Below, in pieces: positions 1-8,002 of a stretch of DNA of 64,000 nucleotides (the stretch's first letter is position 1; every line of letters begins with the position of its first letter). Origin of the DNA: Microbacterium hydrocarbonoxydans (GTDB lineage Bacteria; Actinomycetota; Actinomycetes; Actinomycetales; Microbacteriaceae). Made by a program: the position numbers and the translations under genes. The notes beneath the pieces were generated by a model that saw nothing but the letters and a program-made list of their open reading frames with translations, was not told the DNA's origin and did not search any database. Location of the stretch: contig NZ_FNSQ01000005.1 of the NCBI RefSeq assembly GCF_900105205.1, forward strand, positions 1,364,001 through 1,428,000. Direction: 5' to 3'.

Positions 1-1157
1 GAGATCCACTTGAAGCCGGTGAGCGTCTCGTGGAAGTCGAGTCCGTGATGTGCGGCCACGGCGCCGAGGCCGGGGGAGGACACCAGCGAGCAGGCCAGCG
101 ACGCCCCCGGGGTGCCGGCGGCTGCACGCGCTGCGCGAGCTCCGAGCAGCAGCCCGACCTCGTTTCCGGTGAGACGACGCCAGCCGCTCTCCGCCGACGC
201 ATCGGGAACAGCCACGGCGAGACGATCGGCATCCGGGTCGTTCGCGAGGATGAAGTCCGCCTGCACACGGCGCGCGCGGGCGAACGCCAGGTCCATCGCC
301 CCCGGCTCCTCAGGGTTGGGGAACGACACGGTGCGGAAGGTGGCGTCGGGCTGAAGCTGCTCGCCGACGACCATCGGCTGCGGATACCCCGCCGCTGCGA
401 CCACCTTCGAGACGGTCTCCCAGCCCACGCCGTGCATGGCCGTGTAGACCCAGCGGAGGTCGGAGGCGCCGGCGGGCGCCGGTGCGACGTCGGCGGTGGC
501 CGCGATGTAGGCCTCGACGACCTCCTCGCCCGCGGTCTCGTACTGCGTGGAGCGGGGGAGCGCAGACACGTCGCCGGCGTCGGCGACCTGCTGGATGTGC
601 GCCGCGATCTCGGCATCCGCAGGAGCCACGATCTGAGAGCCCTGGTGGGCCCCTCCGAGGTAGACCTTGTAGCCGTTGTCGTTCGGGGGGTTGTGTGACG
701 CGGTCACCATCACGCCGGCGTCCGCGCCGAGGTGGCGCACCGCGAACGCGAGCACTGGAGTGGGCAGCAGCCGTGGCAGCAGGATCGCTCGCAGACCGGC
801 ACCCGCGAACAGCTCGGCCGAGTCGGCGGCGAAGACCCGGGAGTTGCGGCGTCCGTCGTATCCGATCACGACGGTGGGCGTGGACCCCTGCGCGCGTTCG
901 CGCAGGTACGCCGCGAAGCCGGCTGCCGCCTGGGCCACGAGGACGCGGTTCATGCGGTTGCTCCCCGCACCCAGCGCTCCGCGCAGACCCGCGGTGCCGA
1001 AGGCGAGCCTGGTGTGGAAACGGTCGTCGAGGTCGGCGGATGCCGCCTCATCGCCGCCTGCCGCGCGAGTGATCACCGCGGCGAGCTCGTCACGGGTCTC
1101 GTGATCGGGATCCTGCCGCATCCAGGCCCGCGCCTGGGCGAGGCGCTCGTCGTTCAC
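1..1157 (-). CDS. Phospho-sugar mutase (PGM2/phosphopentomutase type), 3' end outside window
   Basis: Alpha-D-phosphohexomutase family enzyme that moves phosphate between C1 and C6 (or C5) of a sugar phosphate. Visible motifs are an early FGTAGLRG, the catalytic phosphoserine loop TASHNPP, the Mg-binding loop DPDADR, and a GFKWI sugar-binding start at the window edge. About 385 codons are present and the C-terminal phosphate-binding domain is missing because the window ends. The GTG start overlaps the TGA of the upstream purine nucleoside phosphorylase (GTGA). That coupling suggests it converts the ribose-1-phosphate made by that enzyme to ribose-5-phosphate. Such genes are often labelled phosphomannomutase, and exact substrate specificity cannot be read here. 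Confidence 0.9.
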   Translation of the reverse strand, partial: MNDERLAQARAWMRQDPDHETRDELAAVITRAAGGDEAASADLDDRFHTRLAFGTAGLRGALGAGSNRMNRVLVAQAAAGFAAYLRERAQGSTPTVVIGYDGRRNSRVFAADSAELFAGAGLRAILLPRLLPTPVLAFAVRHLGADAGVMVTASHNPPNDNGYKVYLGGAHQGSQIVAPADAEIAAHIQQVADAGDVSALPRSTQYETAGEEVVEAYIAATADVAPAPAGASDLRWVYTAMHGVGWETVSKVVAAAGYPQPMVVGEQLQPDATFRTVSFPNPEEPGAMDLAFARARRVQADFILANDPDADRLAVAVPDASAESGWRRLTGNEVGLLLGARAARAAAGTPGASLACSLVSSPGLGAVAAHHGLDFHETLTGFKWI

Positions 1158-1987
1158 AGCGCCTCGACCACTCGTGCCAGCAGAGCGGAGATCACCGGCT
1201 CGGCCTCTCGACCGGCTTCGATGACCTCGGCGTGGCTGAGCGGGGTCGACTGGATGCCGGCCGCGAGGTTCGTGATGAGCGAGAAGCCGAGGATCTCCAT
1301 GCCGGCCTCGCGCGCGGCGATCGCCTCGAGGGCCGTCGACATGCCGACGATGTGGCCTCCGATGTGCTTCGCCATCTGCACCTCGGCTGGCGTCTCGTAG
1401 TGCGGACCGCGGAACTGCGTGTAGACGCCCTCGTCGAGGCTGGGGTCGACGCCCCGGGCGATGTCGCGCAGGCGCTTCGAGTAGAGGTCGGTGAGGTCGA
1501 TGAAGGTCGCGCCTTCGAGCGGAGAGTCGGCGGTGAGGTTGATGTGGTCGCTGATGAGAACCGGCTGTCCGGGCGTCCAGGTCTCACGGACGCCGCCTGC
1601 GCCGTTGGTGAGCACCATGATCTTGGCGCCCGTCGCCGCGGCGGTGCGGACCGAGTGCACCACGCGGCGCACACCGTGTCCCTCGTAGTAGTGGGTGCGC
1701 GCGCCGATGACGAGGACGTTCTTGCCGTCGGGGGTGCGGATGCTGCGCAGAGTGCCCACGTGCCCCTCGAGAGCGGGCTTCGAGAAGCCGGTCACCTCGG
1801 TGGCGGGAATCGTCGCTGTGGTCTCGCCGATGATGTCGGCGGCCTTGCCCCAGCCGCTGCCGAGGGTGAGGGCGATGTCGTGCTTCTCGACTCCGGTCAG
1901 GCGCGCGATGTCGGCGGCTGCCTCGGCCGCGATCTCGAACGGATTCGCGTTCGGGTCGTCGAGGGGGTTGCTGTGTGTGTCAGACAT
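1154..1987 (-). CDS. punA: Purine nucleoside phosphorylase
   Basis: Cytosolic purine salvage enzyme (PNP family I, trimeric type) that cleaves purine nucleosides with phosphate to base plus ribose-1-phosphate. The 277-residue protein has the family signatures TNGAGGVRETWTPGQP, SDHINLT, YTQFRGPHYETPAEV and GMSTALEAIAAREAG. The ATG at 1987 is preferred to an in-frame start further upstream because the conserved family sequence begins just after it. A TAGAGT -10 element also sits 7 nt before it, suggesting a leaderless mRNA. It is followed by a translationally coupled phospho-sugar mutase and diverges from the lpdA-like gene. Confidence 0.95.
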   Translation of the reverse strand: MSDTHSNPLDDPNANPFEIAAEAAADIARLTGVEKHDIALTLGSGWGKAADIIGETTATIPATEVTGFSKPALEGHVGTLRSIRTPDGKNVLVIGARTHYYEGHGVRRVVHSVRTAAATGAKIMVLTNGAGGVRETWTPGQPVLISDHINLTADSPLEGATFIDLTDLYSKRLRDIARGVDPSLDEGVYTQFRGPHYETPAEVQMAKHIGGHIVGMSTALEAIAAREAGMEILGFSLITNLAAGIQSTPLSHAEVIEAGREAEPVISALLARVVEAL

Positions 1988-1994
1988 GGGTTCC

Positions 1995-2000
1995 ACTCTA
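1995..2000 (-). promoter_or_regulatory. -10 element of punA (leaderless)
   Basis: TAGAGT on the minus strand, 7 nt before the ATG; no convincing Shine-Dalgarno sequence lies between them. Confidence 0.5.
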
Positions 2001-2045
2001 GGAAGGTGCAGGCTCCGGTGCCAGGATTGCGGAAGAATGGAGATC

Positions 2046-3491
2046 ATGTCTTCCACCCCTTTTGAGCGCACTCAGCGCGTCGCCGTCCTCGGCGGCGGTC
2101 CCGGCGGTTACGAGGCGGCCCTCGCGGCCGCTCAGCTCGGAGCGGAGGTGACCCTCGTCGAGCGGGTGGGTGTCGGCGGGTCGGCTGTCCTCACCGACGT
2201 CGTGCCGTCCAAGAGCCTGATCGCCACTGCGGATGCCGCCGTGGCCATCTCCGAGGCCTCCGACCTCGGTGTCCAGTTCTACGCGAAGGGTGAGCACGGC
2301 AAGCCGCTGAAGCCCGAGATCGCGATCAACCTGGCGGCCGTGAACAAGCGCCTTATCGCACTCGCCGGTCAGCAGTCCGAAGACATGCGCACGACTCTGC
2401 TCGAGGCCGGAGTCCGCATCCTGTCGGGTCACGGACGGCTCGAGGGCCCCAACGCGATCATCGTCTCGACCGGTCAGGACGGCACCGACTTCGACCGGGT
2501 CGAAGCCGACACCATCATCGTGGCCGTCGGCGCCTCGCCGCGCGAGCTGGATTCGGCGAAGCCCGACGGCAAGCGCATCCTCACCTGGACGCAGCTGTAC
2601 GACATGAAGGCGCTGCCCGAGCACCTCATCGTCGTCGGCTCGGGTGTGACCGGTGCCGAGTTCGCCTCGGCCTACATGAACCTGGGTGCCAAGGTCACGC
2701 TGATCTCCAGCCGCGAGCAGGTGCTCCCCGGCGAGGACCAGGACGCCGCCCACGTGCTCGAGAAGGTCTTCAAGCGCGGCGGCATGACGGTGCTCTCCAA
2801 GTCCCGCGCCGAGAAGGTCGAGGTCACGAAGGACGGCGTCACCGCGACGCTCTCCGACGGCCGTACGGTCGACGGCAGCCACTGCCTCCTCGCGGTCGGG
2901 TCGATCCCGAACACCGCCGGCATCGGGCTCGAGGACGCCGGGGTCGAGCTCGACGAGACCGGGCACGTCAGGGTCAACCGCGTCGCGCGCACCTCGGTGC
3001 CCAACGTCTACGCGGTGGGGGACTGCACGAACTTCTTCCCGCTCGCCTCGGTCGCGTCGATGCAGGGCCGCACCGCGGTCTTCCACGCGCTGGGTGACAT
3101 CGTGATCCCGCTCGAGCTCATCAAGATCACCTCCAACATCTTCACCGCCCCCGAGATCGCGACGGTCGGATACTCGCAGAAGGACGTCGAGGACGGCGTG
3201 GCCGACGGTCTCGTCTACAAGCTGCCGCTGGCCGCCAACCCGCGCGCGAAGATGATGGGCATCAAGGACGGCTTCGTGAAGCTGATCGCCCGCAAGGGCT
3301 CCGGCACCGTGATCGGCGGGGTCATCGTCGCGCCGAAGGCCTCGGAGCTGATCTACCCGATCGCCGTCGCCGTCGAGCGCCGACTCACGGTCGACCAGGT
3401 CTCGCGCGTTTTCGCGGCCTACCCGTCGCTGTCGAGCAGCATCACCGACGCCAGCCGGGCGATGCATCTCGTCAACGCGAAGATCTCCTGA
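2046..3491 (+). CDS. lpdA: LpdA-like NAD(P)H-quinone dehydrogenase (FAD flavoprotein)
   Basis: Pyridine nucleotide-disulfide oxidoreductase fold of 481 residues. The FAD-binding GGGPGGYEAA is near residues 16-25, a second Rossmann motif GSGVTGAEFAS lies mid-protein, the late FAD motif is YAVGDCT, and a C-terminal dimerisation domain follows. The position where true lipoamide dehydrogenases carry CxxxxC reads GSAVLTDVVPSK (45-56), so the redox-active disulfide is absent. That is the hallmark of the actinobacterial LpdA/Rv3303c subgroup, which reduces quinones rather than dihydrolipoamide. The ATG at 2046 was chosen because a GGAG lies just upstream; ATG 2037 is an alternative. It converges on the carboxylase gene with a shared terminator. 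Confidence 0.88.
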   Translation: MSSTPFERTQRVAVLGGGPGGYEAALAAAQLGAEVTLVERVGVGGSAVLTDVVPSKSLIATADAAVAISEASDLGVQFYAKGEHGKPLKPEIAINLAAVNKRLIALAGQQSEDMRTTLLEAGVRILSGHGRLEGPNAIIVSTGQDGTDFDRVEADTIIVAVGASPRELDSAKPDGKRILTWTQLYDMKALPEHLIVVGSGVTGAEFASAYMNLGAKVTLISSREQVLPGEDQDAAHVLEKVFKRGGMTVLSKSRAEKVEVTKDGVTATLSDGRTVDGSHCLLAVGSIPNTAGIGLEDAGVELDETGHVRVNRVARTSVPNVYAVGDCTNFFPLASVASMQGRTAVFHALGDIVIPLELIKITSNIFTAPEIATVGYSQKDVEDGVADGLVYKLPLAANPRAKMMGIKDGFVKLIARKGSGTVIGGVIVAPKASELIYPIAVAVERRLTVDQVSRVFAAYPSLSSSITDASRAMHLVNAKIS

Positions 3492-3500
3492 CCCGAGGTC

Positions 3501-3556
3501 GCACCGACACGACGAAGGCGCCCCGCTCGTGCGGGGCGCCTTCGTCGTGTCGGTGC
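3501..3556. terminator. Bidirectional hairpin terminator
   Basis: Perfect 26-bp inverted repeat (arms 3501-3526 and 3531-3556) around a TCGT loop, in the 70-bp gap between convergent lpdA and the carboxylase gene. It can terminate transcription from either side. Confidence 0.9.
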
Positions 3557-3561
3557 CAGGG

Positions 3562-5328
3562 TCAGCTGATCGTGAGCAGCTGGTGTCCGGCCGAGACCGT
3601 CGCACCGGCGACGGCGCCGATGTTGCCGATCGTGCCGTCCTTGTGCGCCTGCAGCGGCTGCTCCATCTTCATCGCCTCGAGGACGACGACCAGATCGCCC
3701 TTGACGACCTGCTGCCCCTCTTCGACGGCGACCTTGACGACGGTGGCCTGCATCGGCGACTTGACGGCGTCTCCCGAGGCGCCGGCGCTGACCGAGGTCG
3801 CGTGACTGCGGCGGGACGGTGGCACGGCAGCCGGGCGGCCGGTGGTGCCGGCGGCGACGGCCACGCGGTCGGGAAGACTGACCTCGAGGCGCTTGCCGCC
3901 GACCTCGACGACGACGGTGTGCCGGTTCTCGCCGGCACCAGGGGCCTCGAGCTCGCCGTCCCATGCCGGGATGTCGTTCTCGAACTCGGTCTCGATCCAG
4001 CGGGTGAAGACGCCGAACTCGCCGTTCTCGGCGGTGAACGCAGGGTCGTTGACGACCTTGCGGTGGAACGGGAGAACGGTGGGCAGACCTGCGACCTCGA
4101 ACTCCTCGAGGGCGCGGCGCGAGCGCTCCAGGGCCTCGGCGCGGTCCTTGCCGGTGACGATGATCTTCGCGAGCAGCGAGTCGAACGCTCCCGAGACCGA
4201 GTCGCCGGCGGTGACGCCGGAGTCGAGTCGGATGCCGGGGCCGCCGAAGGTCTTGAAGACGTGGATCGGGCCGGGCTGCGGGAGGAACCCCCGACCGGGA
4301 TCCTCGCCGTTGATGCGGAACTCGATGGAGTGCCCGGTCGGCTGCGGGTCGTCGTAGTCGATCGTGCCGCCCGCGGCGATGCGGAACTGCTCGCGCACCA
4401 GATCGATGCCGGTGACCTCTTCGGAGACGGGGTGCTCGACCTGCAGACGGGTGTTCACCTCGAGGAACGACACGGTGCCGTCGGCGCCGATGAGGAACTC
4501 GCAGGTGCCAGCTCCGACGTAGCCGACCTCCTTGAGGATCGCCTTCGAGGCGGAGTAGAGCTGGGCGTTCTGCTCATCCGTGAGGAAGGGCGCCGGGGCC
4601 TCTTCGACGAGCTTCTGGTGGCGACGCTGCAGCGAGCAGTCGCGCGTGGAGATGACGACGACGTTGCCCTCGGCATCCGCCAGGCACTGCGTCTCGACGT
4701 GACGCGGCTTGTCGAGGTACTTCTCGACGAAGCACTCGCCGCGTCCGAAGGCCGTGACGGCCTCGCGGGTCGCCGACTCGAACAGCTCTGCGACCTCGTC
4801 GAGCTCGCGCGCGACCTTGAGTCCGCGGCCGCCGCCGCCGTAGGCGGCCTTGATGGCGATGGGCAGGCCGAACTCCTTCGCGAAGGCGATGACCTCGTCG
4901 GCTCCGGAGACGGGGCCCGGCGTTCCGGGGGCGAGCGGTGCGCCCACCTTCTCGGCGACGTGGCGGGCGGTGACCTTGTCTCCGAGGGCCTCGATGGCCT
5001 CGGGGGAGGGGCCGATCCAGGTCATGCCTGCGCCGATGACGGCGCGGGCGAACTCGGCGTTCTCTGCGAGGAAGCCGTACCCGGGGTGCACGGCGTCGGC
5101 GCCGGCACGGCGGGCGACCGAGAGGATCTTCTCGATCTGCAGGTAGGTCTCGGCGCTTGTGGCTCCGCCGAGGGCATACGCCTCGTCGGCGAGGCGGGTG
5201 TGCAGAGCGTCGCGATCCTGGTCGGCGTACACGACGACCGAGGCGATCCCCGAGTCACGGGCGGCACGGATGATGCGGACGGCGATCTCGCCGCGGTTGG
5301 CGATGAGCACCTTGGCGATATCAGGCAT
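3562..5328 (-). CDS. accBC: Acetyl-/propionyl-CoA carboxylase alpha subunit (biotin carboxylase + BCCP)
   Basis: A 588-residue fusion of biotin carboxylase and biotin carboxyl carrier protein. It carboxylates its own biotin using ATP and bicarbonate and hands the carboxyl group to a carboxyltransferase beta subunit. The N-terminal domain begins [11 protein letters not shown], followed by an ATP-grasp core with a glycine-rich YGGGGRGLK and [14 protein letters not shown]. The C-terminal lipoyl-type domain has the biotinylation motif EAMKM with Lys near 554. Partner beta and epsilon subunits are encoded at 11959-13790. The ATG at 5328 is chosen because homology begins there and a TAGGCT -10 lies 7 nt before it. 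Confidence 0.95.
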   Translation of the reverse strand: MPDIAKVLIANRGEIAVRIIRAARDSGIASVVVYADQDRDALHTRLADEAYALGGATSAETYLQIEKILSVARRAGADAVHPGYGFLAENAEFARAVIGAGMTWIGPSPEAIEALGDKVTARHVAEKVGAPLAPGTPGPVSGADEVIAFAKEFGLPIAIKAAYGGGGRGLKVARELDEVAELFESATREAVTAFGRGECFVEKYLDKPRHVETQCLADAEGNVVVISTRDCSLQRRHQKLVEEAPAPFLTDEQNAQLYSASKAILKEVGYVGAGTCEFLIGADGTVSFLEVNTRLQVEHPVSEEVTGIDLVREQFRIAAGGTIDYDDPQPTGHSIEFRINGEDPGRGFLPQPGPIHVFKTFGGPGIRLDSGVTAGDSVSGAFDSLLAKIIVTGKDRAEALERSRRALEEFEVAGLPTVLPFHRKVVNDPAFTAENGEFGVFTRWIETEFENDIPAWDGELEAPGAGENRHTVVVEVGGKRLEVSLPDRVAVAAGTTGRPAAVPPSRRSHATSVSAGASGDAVKSPMQATVVKVAVEEGQQVVKGDLVVVLEAMKMEQPLQAHKDGTIGNIGAVAGATVSAGHQLLTIS

Positions 5329-5335
5329 GATTGCC

Positions 5336-5341
5336 AGCCTA
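5336..5341 (-). promoter_or_regulatory. -10 element of the carboxylase alpha gene (leaderless)
   Basis: TAGGCT on the minus strand, 7 nt before the ATG at 5328. Confidence 0.55.
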
Positions 5342-5406
5342 GCGAGTGGGCTCCCGATCCATTTGACGACTCTCCACAAGAAAGAGGGAGAAACGTCGAC
5401 GGGACT

Positions 5407-6045
5407 CTACGACCAGAGGTCGGTCCAGGTCACTCCGAGCTCGGCAGCGAGGCGGCGCACGGTCGACAGCGACATGCCGACGACGGTGGAGGGATCACCG
5501 TCGACCCGGGTGATGAACGCACCGCCGAGGCTGTCGACGGTGAAGGCCCCCGCGACGAGCAGAGGCTCGCCGGAGACCACGTACGCCTCGATCTCGGCAT
5601 CGCCGATGTCGTCGGCGAACGTCACAGACGCCTGAGCCGTCGCCGTCGCCTCGACCGGGGCGATTCCCGGGGAGACGCGGAAGACCGAATGCCCCGAATG
5701 CAGGATGCCGGTGGCGCCGCGCATCTCGTGCCAGCGCCGCGTCGCCTCCTCCGGCGTGTACGGCTTGCCGTATACGCGGCCGCCCAGCGCGAACATCGAG
5801 TCGCCCCCGATCACGATCCCGTCGAAGGCGCCTTCATCGGCGAGCCGTCGGGCGACGTCGGCGGCCTTGGCGCGGGCGAGGAGCAGGACGAGCTCGTCCG
5901 GCGCGAGCTCCGAGCCCCGCTCGGCCTCGGCCGCTGCGGCGACGGCATCCTCATCCACGTCAGGGGACTGGGTCAGCGGCTCGATACCGGCCTGCCGCAG
6001 CAGCATCAGGCGGGCGGGAGAGGTGGAGGCGAGGCAGACGCGCAT
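5407..6045 (-). CDS. maf: Maf-type nucleotide pyrophosphatase
   Basis: Maf/YhdE family protein of 212 residues. It hydrolyses non-canonical or excess nucleoside triphosphates to monophosphates (house-cleaning dTTP/UTP/m7GTP pyrophosphatase group). The N-terminal LASTSPAR phosphate-binding motif, the mid-region IVIGGDSMF with its catalytic Asp, and the family core GKPYTPEEATRRW are visible. The ATG at 6045 places the protein exactly at the family start; a GTG at 6054 would add three residues. It diverges from the RNA methyltransferase gene, and the two -10 elements overlap. Confidence 0.9.
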   Translation of the reverse strand: MRVCLASTSPARLMLLRQAGIEPLTQSPDVDEDAVAAAAEAERGSELAPDELVLLLARAKAADVARRLADEGAFDGIVIGGDSMFALGGRVYGKPYTPEEATRRWHEMRGATGILHSGHSVFRVSPGIAPVEATATAQASVTFADDIGDAEIEAYVVSGEPLLVAGAFTVDSLGGAFITRVDGDPSTVVGMSLSTVRRLAAELGVTWTDLWS

Positions 6046-6052
6046 GTTCACC

Positions 6053-6058
6053 ACCGTA
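6053..6058 (-). promoter_or_regulatory. -10 element of maf
   Basis: TACGGT on the minus strand, 7 nt before ATG 6045. It overlaps the divergent -10 at 6057-6062. Confidence 0.4.
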
Positions 6059-6062
6059 TCCT
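6057..6062 (+). promoter_or_regulatory. -10 element of the RNA methyltransferase gene (leaderless)
   Basis: TATCCT, 6 nt before the ATG at 6069, leaving no room for a ribosome-binding site. Confidence 0.5.
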
Positions 6063-6068
6063 CGAAGG

Positions 6069-7298
6069 ATGACTTCCTCCCCGAACCTGCTCGATCTGGA
6101 CATCACCGGCATCGCGCACGGCGGTACCTTCATCGCCCGCCACGAAGGACGCGTCGTGTTCGTCTCCGACGCCGTCCCCGGCGAGCGCGTGCGTGCGCGC
6201 CTGACCGAGGACTCGACGGGGGAGTCGAAGAGCTTCTGGCGTGCCGAGACCGTCGAGGTCCTCGAAGCCTCGCCGCACCGACGCCCGCACATCTGGGCCG
6301 AGGCCGACGTCTCCCGTTCTCCCGAGGACCGCCCTGGCGGCGCCGACCTCGGCCACATCGACCTCGAGCACCAGCGCGCGCTCAAGCGGCAGGTGCTGAC
6401 GGAGGCGCTGGACCGCTTCGCCGGTCCCGGCCTCGAGGCGCCCGAGATCGAGGCCGTCGACTCCACAGACGGAACCGGATGGCGGACCAGGGTCACGCTG
6501 CACGTCGACGACGCCGGACTCGTGGGTCCCTTCGCCGCTCGCAGCCATCGGGTGATCCCGGTGGGCACGCATCCGCTCGCTCGCCCGGCGATCGCCGAGG
6601 CAGCGCGCCGTCTCACCGGAGGCGAGGCGGGCAGCGTCGACCTGATCGAACCGGGGGACGGAGAGGTGCGGGTCGTCCGCCGGGAGCGGATGGACCAACG
6701 CCCCGCCCGTGGACAGGCGCGTCGCCCCGCGCCCGAGGTCGTCTACGAGCAGGTCGGCGACCGTCGATTCCAGGTGGATGCCGGAGGCTTCTGGCAGGTG
6801 CATCCTCGTGCCGCGTCCGTACTGGATGCCGCCGTCTACGGCGTGCTCGACGATCACGTGAACCCGGATGCGACGCACTTCGACCTCTACGGAGGCGTCG
6901 GTCTGTTCGCAGCGACCCTCGCCGATCGAGGAGCGACGGACATCGTCACCGTCGAGTCGAGCCGACGCGCCACGGCGCACGCGCAGCGGAACCTCGCTCC
7001 TCTCGACGTCACCGCCGTCACGGCGCGCGTCGACCGCTATCTCGCCGGCGTCCCGGCCAGCACGAAGGCCGGCGCTGTCGTCCTGGACCCGCCGCGCGCG
7101 GGTGCAGGGCGCGCGGTCGTCGACGCTCTCGACGCGCTGGCCCCCGAAGCCATCGCCTACGTCGCATGCGACCCCGTCGCGCTGGCACGAGACCTCGGAA
7201 CCTTCCGCGGTCACGGGTGGAACGTCACCACGATGCGCGGCTTCGATCTGTTCCCGCACTCGCACCACTTCGAGGTCGTGGCGCTGCTCACACGGTGA
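6069..7298 (+). CDS. TrmA/RlmD-family RNA (uracil-5-)-methyltransferase
   Basis: SAM-dependent RNA m5U methyltransferase, 409 residues. A short N-terminal TRAM-like beta barrel (about 1-65) begins LDLDITGIAHGG. The C-terminal Rossmann domain has the SAM loop YGGVGLFAATLADRG, the motif LDPPRAGAG, and the catalytic Cys367 in YVACDP. The region that in RlmD/RumA holds the four cysteines of a 4Fe-4S cluster reads GGADLGH (90-96), where the usual form is CGGC, so the cluster appears lost. Target RNA (tRNA U54 or 23S rRNA) cannot be decided from sequence alone. Confidence 0.85.
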   Translation: MTSSPNLLDLDITGIAHGGTFIARHEGRVVFVSDAVPGERVRARLTEDSTGESKSFWRAETVEVLEASPHRRPHIWAEADVSRSPEDRPGGADLGHIDLEHQRALKRQVLTEALDRFAGPGLEAPEIEAVDSTDGTGWRTRVTLHVDDAGLVGPFAARSHRVIPVGTHPLARPAIAEAARRLTGGEAGSVDLIEPGDGEVRVVRRERMDQRPARGQARRPAPEVVYEQVGDRRFQVDAGGFWQVHPRAASVLDAAVYGVLDDHVNPDATHFDLYGGVGLFAATLADRGATDIVTVESSRRATAHAQRNLAPLDVTAVTARVDRYLAGVPASTKAGAVVLDPPRAGAGRAVVDALDALAPEAIAYVACDPVALARDLGTFRGHGWNVTTMRGFDLFPHSHHFEVVALLTR

Positions 7299-7327
7299 GC
7301 GATGATCGGGTCTTCGCGCGGACTCAG

Positions 7328-7333
7328 TAGGCT
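7328..7333 (+). promoter_or_regulatory. -10 element of the first two-component operon (leaderless)
   Basis: TAGGCT, 6 nt before the ATG at 7340; no Shine-Dalgarno sequence. Confidence 0.55.
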
Positions 7334-7339
7334 GGGCTG

Positions 7340-8002
7340 ATGAGCAGGGTCGCACTCATCGACGATCACGAATCCGTCCGCCTCGGTCTCGAGGCCGCGT
7401 GCGCTCGTGACGGTGCGCAGACCGTCGTCTTCTCCGGCAGCACGGTGGTCTCCTACCTCGACTGGCGTTCGGCGACCTCGTCTCCGCCGGCGGACGTCGT
7501 GGTGCTCGATCTCACCCTCGGCGACGGCACGACCGTGACCGAGAACGTCAGGTCGCTCGTGGCAGACGGCGCGAGCGTGGTCATCCACAGCGTCGCCGAC
7601 CGACCCGCAGCCGTCCGCGAGGCGCTCGTCGCCGGTGCGGCAGGCGTCGTGAGCAAATCCTCGGCCCTCGACGACGTGCTCGACGCCATCCGCACGGTCG
7701 CGCAGGGCGAAGCGCTCAACAACGTCGAGTGGGCGAGCGCGGTCGACGGCGACCGCGACTTCGCCGACGCTCAGCTGTCGACCCGCGAGCGCGAGGTCCT
7801 GCGCCTGTACGCCACCGGACTGCCGCTGAAGGCCGTCGCCGAGCGACTCGGTGTCGCGTACTCGACGGCGAAGGAGAACATCACCCGAATCCGCGTCAAG
7901 TACGTCGAGGTGGGTCGCCCCGCACCGACGAAGGTCGACCTGCTGCGCCGTGCGATGGAGGACGGCATCGTGGCGGCCGACGGGGCGCCGAGTGCCCGCT
8001 GA
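7340..8002 (+). CDS. NarL/LuxR-family response regulator
   Basis: Cytosolic transcription regulator of 220 residues. The receiver domain has acidic pocket D8/D9, phospho-acceptor D57 (VVVLDLTL), switch Ser84 and conserved K106 (VVSKSS). After a short linker comes a LuxR-type helix-turn-helix at about 145-205 (LSTREREVLRLYATG). It is first in a tightly packed operon: its stop lies inside the start region of the kinase gene (11-bp overlap), which identifies the partner. Target genes are not evident. Confidence 0.92.
   Translation: MSRVALIDDHESVRLGLEAACARDGAQTVVFSGSTVVSYLDWRSATSSPPADVVVLDLTLGDGTTVTENVRSLVADGASVVIHSVADRPAAVREALVAGAAGVVSKSSALDDVLDAIRTVAQGEALNNVEWASAVDGDRDFADAQLSTREREVLRLYATGLPLKAVAERLGVAYSTAKENITRIRVKYVEVGRPAPTKVDLLRRAMEDGIVAADGAPSAR

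Noticed and set aside
3529..6072. 847-codon open frame on the plus strand
   Set aside because: It is antisense to the carboxylase alpha and maf genes, whose protein motifs are unmistakable. Long antisense frames are expected at this GC content with biased third positions, and this one shows no family motif.
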